A stretch of 16,598 nucleotides of DNA from an uncultured Sphingomonadaceae bacterium (GCA_938003725.1 CALKXX010000077.1:1-16598), one strand, 5' to 3'; shown: positions 1-7,576, counted from the first letter of the stretch. A program made the numbers and translations. Notes: generated from the sequence alone by a model not told the origin.

Positions 1-406
1 TGGAAGCAATGACCCGACGGTGCCCGTTATCTTCGAAGGTCTTGAACAATCGCTGCATATGGGTCGCTGTCACAAATGGCATATCGGCAAGACAGATACA
101 CAGGCTATTGGCGTTCAGATTTCGTGTCGCCTTCGCTGCCATAGCGACCGATGCGGATTGACCCAGTTCAGCGCGATCATTGATGATGATGGAATAGCCC
201 ATTGCGCGCCATTGATCGATACAGGGATGACCGGGATCGGCGGCGATAACGAACCGATTTGCAAATGTAAGAGCATCCAGATTTTCTGCAATATGCAAAC
301 CCAGCATTTTTCCATTTAGCGAGGCAGTAAGCTTGTCTTGCGTGCCAAAACGCGCCGAGCTTCCAGCGGCTAGGATGGCCAGCACATTACCGCCTTCATT
401 GGCCAT
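1..406 (-). CDS. MobA/MocA-like nucleotidyltransferase, 3' end cut by window edge
   Basis: The first 135 residues of a nucleotidyltransferase are visible; the C-terminus lies beyond base 1. The N-terminus has the nucleotide-binding signature LAAGSSARFG (residues 12-21) followed by K25, and the metal-binding stretch LADMP lies at 106-110. Both are typical of the MobA-like NTP transferase superfamily. LAAG rather than LAGG, and the setting next to a molybdenum hydroxylase, favour a MocA-type molybdenum cofactor cytidylyltransferase, which joins CTP to molybdopterin to make the dinucleotide cofactor used by xanthine-oxidase-family enzymes. The family is usually about 190-200 residues, so roughly 60 are missing. 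ATG at 406 is the only sensible start: it lies 13 bases after the cytochrome stop, with GGAAG in the end of that gene as a weak ribosome site. The superfamily call is firm; CTP specificity is inferred from context. Confidence 0.85.
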   Translation of the reverse strand, partial: MANEGGNVLAILAAGSSARFGTQDKLTASLNGKMLGLHIAENLDALTFANRFVIAADPGHPCIDQWRAMGYSIIINDRAELGQSASVAMAAKATRNLNANSLCICLADMPFVTATHMQRLFKTFEDNGHRRVIAS

Positions 407-419
407 GATTACCGCAAAC

Positions 420-920
420 TCAACTTCCGGATGCGTCCATCATATAGGCAATTATTGCAGCTCGTTCATCGCCGTCGGTTACACCGCCCGATGCCATTTT
501 GGTGCCGGGGATTTTTTCAAGTGGGTCGGCAAGAAAGCTATCCATCTCTGCCTCGGTCCAGGTTATACCAGCCGCTTCGATGGCCGGCGAATAGGAATAT
601 CCTGCAACGGATGCGGCCTTTTGGCCCATGATGCCGTGCAAATTTGGACCAATGTCTGATGGTTCGCCTTTTCCTATGCTGTGACAGACTGCGCATTGTG
701 CAAAAGCTGCTTCTCCATCAATCCCGGTAACGGCATCCGTAGCGGCGGCTTCGGCAAGTGCCGTGTCCTGGGTCGGACTTTCATTCATGGCAGGCGGTAT
801 GGCCAAATCACTCGGCTCTCTCACCACGATCTGTTCGGCGGGTTCGGCTGCGGGCTCAGATCCGCAGGCCGCCAGTGCGGCGGTCAGCACCAATAAAGCA
901 GCGCGGGAAATATTGCGCAT
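420..920 (-). CDS. Lipoprotein class I cytochrome c, probable electron acceptor of the Mo hydroxylase
   Basis: A 166-residue monoheme c-type cytochrome. The N-terminus is a lipoprotein signal: MRNISRAALLVLTAALAAC, with lipobox LAAC and Cys19 as the expected lipidated residue. A low-complexity Ala/Glu/Pro linker follows to about residue 65. The haem-attachment motif CAVCH is at 76-80 and the likely sixth ligand is Met142 in GTKM. Spacing and the GPNLHG and GYSYSPA stretches match class I cytochromes of the mitochondrial/c2 type. It should sit on the outer face of the inner membrane, or on the outer membrane, in the periplasm. It follows the large subunit of the Mo hydroxylase by 49 bases and has its own ribosome site (AAGGAAG, 6 bases before ATG). 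The likely role is to take electrons from that enzyme's Fe-S clusters towards the respiratory chain; this is inferred from gene order and from known membrane aldehyde dehydrogenases of this family. Confidence 0.93.
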   Translation of the reverse strand: MRNISRAALLVLTAALAACGSEPAAEPAEQIVVREPSDLAIPPAMNESPTQDTALAEAAATDAVTGIDGEAAFAQCAVCHSIGKGEPSDIGPNLHGIMGQKAASVAGYSYSPAIEAAGITWTEAEMDSFLADPLEKIPGTKMASGGVTDGDERAAIIAYMMDASGS

Positions 921-969
921 ATCAAACTTCCTTCAAATAATTGTCTTGTTCAAATTTCGCCAGAAATGG

Positions 970-3177
970 TCAAGCAAAGCTATGTTTGGAAAGCGGAAGC
1001 TCCCTGACGCGCTTGCCTGTTGCGGCAAAAACCGCATTGGTCACTGCGGGTGCCAAAGGCGGCAGGCCAGGTTCGCCCGCACCGCCCAATCGCTCATGGT
1101 CACCGTTGATCAGCGTCACTTCCACGTCCGGCATTTCATTGATCCTCAGCATCTCATAATCATGAAAATTGCTTTGCTGAACCGCGCCATCCTTGATTGA
1201 AATTTCGCCATAAAGCGCAGCGGTAAGGCCGTAAACAATGGCGCTTTCCATCTGCGCTGCCACACCATCGGGGTTCATTGCAAAACCAACGTCGGCACAG
1301 CAATATACTTTGGTAACACGGGGTTTCGTGCCGGTCATATCGACCTCTGCGACTTGCGCCACGACCGACCCGAATGACGGTACAAACGCGATACCGCGTC
1401 CGTGCCCTCTTGGCATTGCGCTGCCCCAATTGGACATTTCTGCCGCCTTGTTCAGCACCGCGAGATGACGCGGCGATCTGGCTAATAGTTCGCGGCGCAG
1501 CTCAAGTGGGTCTTTGCCTGCTTCTACCGCAATTTCATCAATGAAAGATTCAATGAACCAAGCCTGCTGGCTATGATCTACGGAACGCCATGGGCCAAAG
1601 CGCAAATGCATCGGAACATCTACCTTGCGGATCAAATGATTGGCGATTGCATAATGCGGAACTTGCGGGGCTTCCTGGGGGTCGAACAAGTGAGTATGCA
1701 CATTATTCCAGCTGACCAGTTTGCCCTTGTCATCCAACCCTGCTTCAAACCGGCTGGTTGCCGATGGCCGATATAGATCTTGCGCAGTATCTTCCTCGCG
1801 CGACCAGATCATCTTTACCGGATAACCGGTAGCTTTAGCGATCCGTGCGGCCATCACCGGCACATCACTGGACGCTCTTCTGCCAAAACCACCACCAAGA
1901 TAGGCGTTTTGCAGCGATACGTTGTCTTCATCCAGGCCCAATGCCTTGGCAACATCCCGCCTCGTGCCAAGTGGACTTTGCGTGCCCATCCAAAGATCGC
2001 ATCTGCCATCCTTGACGCTTGCCGTGCAATTCATTGGTTCCATGGTCGCATGGGCAAGGAAAGGCACTTTATATTCGGCGGTCACTTTCTTGGATGCTTC
2101 GGCAAATGTGCCTATCGCATCCCCTTCATCAGTTTCCACATCACCGCCGTCACTGCCGACTTCATCCAATGCTTTGGCATAGCGTGCGAAAACATCGCCT
2201 TGGTCCAGATTTTGTCCTTCGGCTTCACTATAGGTTGCCTCGATGGTACCCAATGCTTTTTGCGCTTGCCAATATCCATCGGCCACCACAGCGACAAAAT
2301 CACCCATGTTCAAAATTTGAAGAACGCCGGGCATCGTTTTTGCTTTGCTGGCGTCAATCTTCTCTACCGTCGCGCCCACCACCGGCGCGGCTTTTACGGC
2401 GGCATATTTCATGCCTTCGACTTGCGCATCAATCCCAAAGCCAGCAGTGCCGTTAACTTTGGATGGAATATCCTTGCGCGGCATAGGCTTGCCCATCAGG
2501 GTAAATTCTTCCACCTTTTTGCGGCGCGGTTTAACCGGTAAGTCTTGCGTCGCGGCGGCGGCAGCAAACTCGCCATAGGTTGCGGATTTTCCGGAACTCT
2601 TATGCGTCAATATGCTGTTGCTGGTGGTAATTTCTGCTGCAGGAACATTCCATTTTTCGGCTGCCGCTGCGACTAGCATTTCGCGCGCTGCTGCTCCCGC
2701 AGTCCGCATACCGCGCTGTCCGGAACCACGGATGGAAAAACTGCCACCGGTAATTTGTAGATCCATCATATTGGCTAGCGAAAGAAAAGCACCTTGTACT
2801 GTCGGTTCCAAAACTTTGGGGACCTCCAGCGTGGGCGCGATAAATTCCCGGCCAAGATCAGCGCCAACATAGGCGGGTATTGCCGGTGCTTCCAATATGT
2901 CGACGGCCTCCCAATCGACATCCATTTCATCAGCAAGCATCTGTGCGAGCACGCTATGTGCACCCTGACCCATTTCGGCATGCGGAACAATTGCGGTTAC
3001 TTTGTTGTTCGCATCCACTTTGACCCACGCGTTGATTAACTCTTCGCCATCACCTTTTGCGAGCAATGGTTTTAGCTCATCGGTCGGATTGCCGGGTCTG
3101 ACCGCAATTCCTACGACCAATGCACCGCCTGCGACAACGCCGGCTCCGATAAAGGCACGTCTTGACCATTTACCCAT
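970..3177 (-). CDS. Molybdenum-binding large subunit, isoquinoline 1-oxidoreductase beta (IorB)/aldehyde dehydrogenase type
   Basis: A 735-residue xanthine-oxidase-family catalytic subunit, close to the usual length of IorB-like proteins. The N-terminus has a twin-arginine signal (SRRAFIG, residues 5-11, then a hydrophobic Gly/Ala/Val run), so the folded holoenzyme should be exported to the periplasm. Cofactor-contact motifs are present: HAEMGQGAH at 66-74, HATMEPMNCTA at 376-386 and GGGFGRR at 428-434. The catalytic glutamate is Glu702 in GAGEPGLPP near the C-terminus. The family hydroxylates aldehydes or N-heterocycles with water as oxygen source. No FAD subunit is present in the window, as expected for the two-subunit Ior type that uses a cytochrome. 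The ATG lies 2 bases after the small-subunit stop and has a very strong ribosome site inside the end of that gene. The substrate is unknown; isoquinoline is only the family namesake. Confidence 0.95.
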   Translation of the reverse strand: MGKWSRRAFIGAGVVAGGALVVGIAVRPGNPTDELKPLLAKGDGEELINAWVKVDANNKVTAIVPHAEMGQGAHSVLAQMLADEMDVDWEAVDILEAPAIPAYVGADLGREFIAPTLEVPKVLEPTVQGAFLSLANMMDLQITGGSFSIRGSGQRGMRTAGAAAREMLVAAAAEKWNVPAAEITTSNSILTHKSSGKSATYGEFAAAAATQDLPVKPRRKKVEEFTLMGKPMPRKDIPSKVNGTAGFGIDAQVEGMKYAAVKAAPVVGATVEKIDASKAKTMPGVLQILNMGDFVAVVADGYWQAQKALGTIEATYSEAEGQNLDQGDVFARYAKALDEVGSDGGDVETDEGDAIGTFAEASKKVTAEYKVPFLAHATMEPMNCTASVKDGRCDLWMGTQSPLGTRRDVAKALGLDEDNVSLQNAYLGGGFGRRASSDVPVMAARIAKATGYPVKMIWSREEDTAQDLYRPSATSRFEAGLDDKGKLVSWNNVHTHLFDPQEAPQVPHYAIANHLIRKVDVPMHLRFGPWRSVDHSQQAWFIESFIDEIAVEAGKDPLELRRELLARSPRHLAVLNKAAEMSNWGSAMPRGHGRGIAFVPSFGSVVAQVAEVDMTGTKPRVTKVYCCADVGFAMNPDGVAAQMESAIVYGLTAALYGEISIKDGAVQQSNFHDYEMLRINEMPDVEVTLINGDHERLGGAGEPGLPPLAPAVTNAVFAATGKRVRELPLSKHSFA

Positions 3178-3179
3178 GA

Positions 3180-3659
3180 TTATGCCTCCTCTTTCGCGGC
3201 TTGCGTGTTACCGGCTGCCGATTTGATCGCCGTGCGAATACGGCCATACATACCGCAGCGGCAAACATTGCCCGCCATGGCAGCATCAATCTGTTCGTCG
3301 CTAGGGTTCGGGTCTTTCTGCAGCAATGCGGTGGCCGACATAATCTGGCCCGACTGACAATAGCCGCATTGGGGAACTTGTGCTTCGATCCAGGCCTGTT
3401 GCACTTTGCTCAGCGTGCCATCGTCCTCGGCAATTCCCTCAATCGTGGTGATTGCCTTGCCTTCGGCCCGCGATATTGGGGTAGAGCAGGAGCGGACGGG
3501 TTTGCCGTCCAAATGTACCGTGCACGCACCGCACATGGCGATACCGCACCCAAATTTGGTGCCGGTCATTTCCAGATTTTCGCGCACGACCCATAGAATA
3601 GGGGTGGCGGGGTCGACGTCGACTTCCCTTGCCTGACCATTGACGTTCAGCTTTATCAT
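3180..3659 (-). CDS. [2Fe-2S] small subunit, isoquinoline 1-oxidoreductase alpha (IorA)/CoxS type
   Basis: A 159-residue iron-sulfur subunit of a molybdenum hydroxylase. The N-terminal plant-ferredoxin-like domain carries the first cluster with Cys38, Cys43, Cys46 (CGIAMCGAC) and Cys58. The C-terminal helical domain carries the second with Cys98, Cys101 (CGYC), Cys133 and Cys135 (CRC). All eight ligands are in place, so both clusters should form. Electrons should pass from the Mo site of the large subunit through these clusters to the cytochrome c encoded next but one. There is no signal peptide, so the protein probably travels out of the cytoplasm bound to the Tat-tagged large subunit. It is the first gene of the operon; AAGG about 9 bases before ATG is a modest ribosome site. 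The C-terminal tail after residue 145 is not conserved in the family. Confidence 0.96.
   Translation of the reverse strand: MIKLNVNGQAREVDVDPATPILWVVRENLEMTGTKFGCGIAMCGACTVHLDGKPVRSCSTPISRAEGKAITTIEGIAEDDGTLSKVQQAWIEAQVPQCGYCQSGQIMSATALLQKDPNPSDEQIDAAMAGNVCRCGMYGRIRTAIKSAAGNTQAAKEEA
3185..3194 (-). promoter_or_regulatory. Strong ribosome binding site of the Mo-hydroxylase large subunit
   Basis: Read on the minus strand this is AAAGAGGAGG, ending 7 bases before the large-subunit ATG at 3177. It lies inside the last codons of the small subunit and is the best Shine-Dalgarno match seen in the window. It supports the Tat-bearing start and suggests the large subunit is translated efficiently by coupling. 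Confidence 0.8.
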
Positions 3660-3708
3660 CTCATGTGCCTTATCTTGGAAATTTTGGTGTTTGCGTCCTG
3701 ATATGAAA

Positions 3709-3737
3709 CCTATACCGGAAAGATCGGTTCAAGCCAA
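3709..3737 (-). promoter_or_regulatory. Candidate sigma-70-type promoter of the Mo-hydroxylase operon
   Basis: On the minus strand TTGGCT (3737-3732) and TATAGG (3714-3709) are separated by 17 bases, giving a plausible -35/-10 pair and a start of transcription near 3702, about 43 bases before the small-subunit ATG. The match to consensus is moderate (the -10 box has 4 of 6). Its position directly before the operon and its overlap with a palindrome raise its credibility. Confidence 0.4.
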
Positions 3738-3750
3738 ATAGTCTATTTGG
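3734..3750. repeat. Perfect 7-bp inverted repeat, candidate operator
   Basis: CCAAATA and TATTTGG flank a 3-base centre, forming a perfect dyad of 17 bases. On the minus strand the right arm supplies the first bases of the putative -35 box of the Mo-hydroxylase operon. No T-run follows on either strand, so it is not a rho-independent terminator of the membrane-protein gene that ends at 3765. A repressor or activator site is the best reading; the regulator is not in the window. Confidence 0.45.
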
Positions 3751-3764
3751 ATATAGCGGGGGTG

Positions 3765-4535
3765 TCAGGCGAATATCTCCGCGAGACCGTCATTTAACGG
3801 TCCCTCCTTGATCGTGCGGAGCTCAATATAGAGCGCCGCGATTCCGGACGCTTGCACTGCCGCAATAACGGTTTCGGAGATTATCGTAGCGATAAGGGAT
3901 GCTGTGCTGCTGAAATAGCCAAATGCTTCGCCAAGGCCGCTAATCATTGCCGTTCCGATCAAAAATATGATGAAGAGCAGGAAAATCTGTCCTTTGGAGC
4001 CAGCTGTCAATTTTCTGCTGCGCTCAAGCGCGCCCGTTGCACTCAAATTCTCGGCGACCAAGGCCGGGGTGGCGACGGCCCACATTAGAAACAGGATGAC
4101 GCCCGGCACAAGAAACAGAAACAGCCCGATAGCGATACCCAGCATGGAAAGAATGGCCAGTCCCATAATCGGGAGCACATGGTTGAGCGCTTCTGACAAA
4201 CAGCTTCCGATATCAACGTCGCGCCCGCCCATATCGCGGACAAATGCGACAATCAGCATAGCCTGTAGCAGCACGGTCAAAATGAAATAGAGAATGAATA
4301 GGCCGGCACCTAACACCATAAAGCCGATCCAGGCATCCTCAAAATTCAAAAGCAGGTCATTTGAGAAAACCCCCTCAAGGAAATCAGGGCTCAATGTCCA
4401 ATATTGAAAAATCCCATAAGGCAGGCCCGCAACGATCAGCGAAAGCCCCAGAAAAACGATGGGATGCCGGCCGATTATGCTGAAAGTGGCGCCTAATACG
4501 TGCCCGATATCAAGGCTTTTGGTTTGATCGTTCAT
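3765..4535 (-). CDS. Multi-pass membrane protein, GPDPase-membrane-domain/YciC-like
   Basis: A 256-residue integral membrane protein with about six hydrophobic segments, roughly at residues 13-42, 70-98, 118-137, 139-160, 183-203 and 212-236. The stretch LVPGVILFLMWAVATPALV (142-160) followed by a conserved-looking ALERSRKLTAGSKGQIFLLF is characteristic of the membrane domain found in glycerophosphoryl diester phosphodiesterases and YciC/DUF975-type proteins. No phosphodiesterase catalytic domain is present, so no enzymatic role can be assigned. ATG at 4535 is chosen over an ATG 48 bases upstream because AGGAG lies 5 bases before it and the extra 16 residues look like leader sequence. The gene is divergent from the DUF4129-to-RDD operon, about 110 bases away, and may share control and perhaps function with that membrane system. 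Function unknown. Confidence 0.85.
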   Translation of the reverse strand: MNDQTKSLDIGHVLGATFSIIGRHPIVFLGLSLIVAGLPYGIFQYWTLSPDFLEGVFSNDLLLNFEDAWIGFMVLGAGLFILYFILTVLLQAMLIVAFVRDMGGRDVDIGSCLSEALNHVLPIMGLAILSMLGIAIGLFLFLVPGVILFLMWAVATPALVAENLSATGALERSRKLTAGSKGQIFLLFIIFLIGTAMISGLGEAFGYFSSTASLIATIISETVIAAVQASGIAALYIELRTIKEGPLNDGLAEIFA

Positions 4536-4584
4536 TTCCGCTCCTGATCGAAGAACAATAGTATCTTTAACCAATTGGACCAAA

Positions 4585-4647
4585 ATGTCTCGCAGATTCA
4601 GGATGTTCGGCCTTGCCCCGCTTTAGCGTTTCTGCAACATCAGGATT
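4585..4647 (+). other. Possible broken N-terminus (in-frame stop) upstream of the DUF4129 gene
   Basis: In the same frame as the DUF4129 gene, an ATG at 4585 opens a 13-codon stretch (MSRRFRMFGLAPL) that ends in TAG at 4624-4626; the frame then stays open into the annotated GTG at 4648. The protein needs an N-terminal export signal to fit the usual topology of this family, and basic residues followed by a hydrophobic run would be expected here. The stop may mark a damaged signal peptide, a base error, or just a chance ORF. No good ribosome site precedes 4585. Confidence 0.3.
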
Positions 4648-5340
4648 GTGGCGCAGCAACCGGTTCCCAGTGGCGATACAGCCGTGACAGTTTTCGATTC
4701 CGCATGGAAAGACGTGCGTGCCGATGACGATATTCAATTTGCCGGAAAAAAACCGGACCCGCCAGAGGATCCGCCACAATGGTGGACCGACTTTCTGGAA
4801 TGGTTGTCGGAGGTAATGGGCCCGGTTTCAGAAGCGCTGGCAGATGCATGGCCGGTTATACGAATAGTGCTGCTGGCGTTGCTGGCAATTGGCGTATTGG
4901 CGTTGCTGTGGGTGATCCTGTCCCCCTATATTGAGGATTGGCGTAGGCGCCGGTCCGCGGTCAAACAGGAGCCGTGGCAACCCGATCAGGGTACCGCACG
5001 CCGGTTGCTGGAAGAAGCGGATGCGCTGGCGGCCAAGGGGCAATTTGACGAAGCTGCGCATCTATTGTTGTTTCGTAGCATTGAAGAAATTGAAAAACGT
5101 CGCCCGGATCTGCTGCGCCCATCCAACACGGCGCGCGAGATTGAACGCTTTGACAGCCTGCCGGATGCTGCCCGCAATATGTTCGCCGTTATCGCGGGGC
5201 ATGTTGAAAGCGGGATTTTCGCCGCTGCGCCCATTGGTGAAAAAGGCTGGACGGCATCGCGCAATGCCTATGGCGAATTTGCTTTGGCGGAAAATTGGCG
5301 CTCCGAAAATCGGCGTTCGCATAAATTGGTGCGCCCATGA
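4648..5340 (+). CDS. DUF4129 domain protein, single-pass membrane protein
   Basis: A 230-residue protein from a GTG start. An N-terminal Pro/Trp-rich region (1-66, including FDSAWKDVRAD) precedes one membrane helix at about 70-93. A cytoplasmic-looking C-terminal half follows: RRLLEEADALAAKGQFDEAAHLLL (118-141), then PSNTAREIER (158-167) and helices to the end. This matches DUF4129, which is found in operons with MoxR ATPases and DUF58 proteins; its biochemical role is unknown. It is the first gene of a six-gene operon and its TGA overlaps the next ATG by four bases. Relatives usually begin with a cleavable signal, which would place residues 1-66 in the periplasm; here none is visible in the open frame. 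AGGA sits only two bases before GTG, a poor ribosome site, so the start is uncertain. Confidence 0.8.
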   Translation: MAQQPVPSGDTAVTVFDSAWKDVRADDDIQFAGKKPDPPEDPPQWWTDFLEWLSEVMGPVSEALADAWPVIRIVLLALLAIGVLALLWVILSPYIEDWRRRRSAVKQEPWQPDQGTARRLLEEADALAAKGQFDEAAHLLLFRSIEEIEKRRPDLLRPSNTAREIERFDSLPDAARNMFAVIAGHVESGIFAAAPIGEKGWTASRNAYGEFALAENWRSENRRSHKLVRP

Positions 5341-6623
5341 GCAGCCACAGCAACCCGTTCAGGCGGTCCACCATGTTTATCATGTTTGCCTTTGGCTTTG
5401 CCGCCTTTGTGGCGCTGCTCTATGGCATGGGGACCGGTGACCGGTTGTCCTCCGGCAATGATGGGCAGGCACACGGGGCGTCCAACAGCCTGGTCGGTTA
5501 CAAAGCTCTGGCCGAGTTACTGCGTAAAACCGGGACCAATATCCAATATTCGCGCAGCCCAGCGGGTATGAACAATCCCGGGCTTTTGATCCTGACACCC
5601 GGGGCGTTTAGTGATGCAGAGGCATTGGCGCAGGTCATGCAGGACCGTTCCTATATTGGGCCGACGATGATCGTTCTGCCAAAATGGCAAGTGGCACCGC
5701 TTCCCGCCCTCAAAAGAGGTTGGGTACAGCGTTTTGGAACCTTTGACGGCAATATCGGAACCGATTTGCTGTCAGAGATTGTCGATGTGGAAATCGGCAC
5801 GACTGAAAAGCCGCTTAAGGGGGGTAAGGTTAAGTTGCAGTCCGCCATTGATGGTCAAGTTAATCGGCCGCGGCAACCGACATCAATGAAAGGCGAATAT
5901 CTGCGCACGGTCACACGTGATCCAAAGACGGGCAATGCATTGATCGGGTATCTGGACGATGGTGGGATATATCCGCAACTAGATCGGCTGGATGAATCGC
6001 AGATCACCGACCCGGAGGAGATTGACGATAGTTATTTTCCCCTGGTGATTGTCGCCGATGCAGACTTGCTCAACAATGCGGGGATGGCCGACAAAAACAC
6101 TGCTATTCATGCATTGGCCCTGATGGAAGCTACCTCCGCCGGAACGGAGGGCACCGTTACTTTTGACCTGACGTTTAATGGGCTGGGCTCATCCGAGAAT
6201 CTGTTGACGCTGGCTTTTAAACCACCCTTTTTATCTGCGACAATATGCCTGATTGCCGCGGCCATTGCCGCCGCCTGGATGGCGTTTAATCGGTTTGGTC
6301 CTCCGATGCGCGAAAGCCGCGATATTGAATTTGGCAAAGCCGCGCTAGTGACTAACAGCGCCGGATTCATCAATCGTATGCGGCGGGAATATCTGGTCGC
6401 AGAGCCTTATGCAGAGATGATCCGTGATCAAGCGGCAAAGGGGATTGGTCTGTCCCCGGCGGCAGAGACCAGTGAGGTTCATCGCAAGCTCGATGAGCTG
6501 GGCGAGGTAGATGGAAATCGCTTTTCCGCTTTGTTCAATCAATTATACCGCGCTCAAAATTCGCGCGAAGTCGCGGATGGCGCGGCGGCACTTTATATTT
6601 GGAAGAAGGAAAAAATCGGATGA
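5337..6623 (+). CDS. DUF4350 domain membrane protein
   Basis: A 428-residue protein with one membrane helix near each end of a large soluble part: residues 13-30 and 298-317. Between them is a DUF4350-like domain beginning GASNSLVGYKALAELLRKTG (48-67), with an alternating strand/helix pattern (GLLILTPGAF at 82-91, TMIVLPKW at 110-117) that resembles a GATase-like or ABC-accessory fold lying outside the membrane. The C-terminal 110 residues after the second helix are charged and probably cytoplasmic (RESRDIEFGKAALV and on). The start ATG overlaps the DUF4129 stop as ATGA. The family is regularly found between DUF4129 and MoxR genes; no enzymatic activity is known to me and no catalytic residues can be pointed out. 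It may present a substrate or ligand to the MoxR/DUF58 pair, which is inference. Confidence 0.82.
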   Translation: MSSHSNPFRRSTMFIMFAFGFAAFVALLYGMGTGDRLSSGNDGQAHGASNSLVGYKALAELLRKTGTNIQYSRSPAGMNNPGLLILTPGAFSDAEALAQVMQDRSYIGPTMIVLPKWQVAPLPALKRGWVQRFGTFDGNIGTDLLSEIVDVEIGTTEKPLKGGKVKLQSAIDGQVNRPRQPTSMKGEYLRTVTRDPKTGNALIGYLDDGGIYPQLDRLDESQITDPEEIDDSYFPLVIVADADLLNNAGMADKNTAIHALALMEATSAGTEGTVTFDLTFNGLGSSENLLTLAFKPPFLSATICLIAAAIAAAWMAFNRFGPPMRESRDIEFGKAALVTNSAGFINRMRREYLVAEPYAEMIRDQAAKGIGLSPAAETSEVHRKLDELGEVDGNRFSALFNQLYRAQNSREVADGAAALYIWKKEKIG

Positions 6624-7576
6624 AGATCGAAGAGCTAAAGACGCTGGCAGATAATATCCGGGCAGAGGTTGCCAAAGCGATTATTGGCCAGGAAGAAATT
6701 GTCGACCATCTGCTGATCGCATTATTTTCATCCGGACATGTATTGCTCGAAGGGCCTCCGGGAACGGCAAAAACATTTCTGGCGCAATGCTTCTCCGCCA
6801 CGCTGGGTCTCGATTTCGGACGGATTCAATTTACACCAGATCTGATGCCCGGGGATATTGTCGGCAGCAACCTGTTCAATTTTCAGACGAGCAAGTTCAC
6901 TTTGACCCGGGGCCCGATCTTCTGCGACCTGCTGCTCGCGGACGAGATAAACCGGACGCCGCCCAAGACACAGGCGGCCTTGTTGGAGGCGATGCAGGAA
7001 CGTTCGGTAACGATCGATGGGGAAACCCATGCGCTCGGCTCTCGCTTCATGGTGGTTGCGACCCAGAACCCGATCGAACAGCAAGGCGTATATCCGCTGC
7101 CAGAGGCGCAACTGGACAGGTTCCTGTTCAAATTGCTGATCGAATATCCTGACGAAGCAGAAGAAAAAAAGATTATCGCGCAATATGGTGAGCGTATTGG
7201 TGCCCCCGGGCCGAGTGATTTCGGGATCACAACTCAGGCGGATGAAAAGACGCTCGCCGCCGCAGGAGATGTCGTGAGATCGGTTAAGCTGGTAGAGGAT
7301 GTTGTCGACTATATCGTCCGGTTGGTCAGGGCGACACGCGAAACCGCCGACCTGGAAAATGGCGCAAGTCCGCGTGCTGCGATCATGCTCGCTAGTGCGG
7401 CTCGCGCCCGCGCCGCCATCGCCGGCCGGGACTATGTCATTCCCGATGATGTGAAGGCATTGGCGCCGTCCGTCTTGCGGCACAGAACGCTATTGTCTCC
7501 CGCTGCTGAAATAGAGGGTCGCCGGGTCGATACGATAATTGAAAATCTTGTGGAACGCACGGAAGCGCCGCGTTGA
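6620..7576 (+). CDS. MoxR-family AAA+ ATPase
   Basis: A 318-residue AAA+ ATPase of the MoxR clade. Walker A is GPPGTAKT at 45-52 and Walker B LLLADE at 104-109. NRTPPKTQAALLEAMQERSVTID around 111-133 is the MoxR signature, sensor 1 is in ATQNP (147-151), and LPEAQLDRFLF (160-170) precedes the arginine-finger region. The C-terminal lid domain follows and the protein is full length. MoxR ATPases act as chaperone-like machines that mature or remodel client proteins, often together with vWA-type partners. DUF58, encoded next, is the usual partner. ATG at 6620 is preferred over an in-frame TTG at 6599 because it makes an ATGA overlap with the preceding stop and has AGAAGGA about 8 bases upstream. 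The client of this ATPase is unknown. Confidence 0.96.
   Translation: MKIEELKTLADNIRAEVAKAIIGQEEIVDHLLIALFSSGHVLLEGPPGTAKTFLAQCFSATLGLDFGRIQFTPDLMPGDIVGSNLFNFQTSKFTLTRGPIFCDLLLADEINRTPPKTQAALLEAMQERSVTIDGETHALGSRFMVVATQNPIEQQGVYPLPEAQLDRFLFKLLIEYPDEAEEKKIIAQYGERIGAPGPSDFGITTQADEKTLAAAGDVVRSVKLVEDVVDYIVRLVRATRETADLENGASPRAAIMLASAARARAAIAGRDYVIPDDVKALAPSVLRHRTLLSPAAEIEGRRVDTIIENLVERTEAPR

Noticed and set aside
20..319. Plus-strand open frame at the left edge
   Set aside because: The opposite strand encodes a nucleotidyltransferase with clear LAAGxSxRFG and LADMP motifs over the same bases.
1780..2541. Long plus-strand open frame (253 codons)
   Set aside because: It lies antisense to the well-supported Mo-hydroxylase large subunit and is rich in Cys, His, Arg and Phe with no recognisable domain; a shadow of the real gene.
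3734..3750. Inverted repeat read as a terminator of the membrane-protein gene
   Set aside because: The stem is AT-rich and no T-run follows on the minus strand; an operator is the better reading.
6599..6619. TTG start extending MoxR by seven codons
   Set aside because: ATG at 6620 overlaps the previous stop as in the other junctions and has a purine-rich ribosome site at the right distance.
6728..7483. Minus-strand open frame of 251 codons
   Set aside because: It is antisense to the MoxR ATPase, has no family features, and has a composition typical of a complementary-frame artefact.
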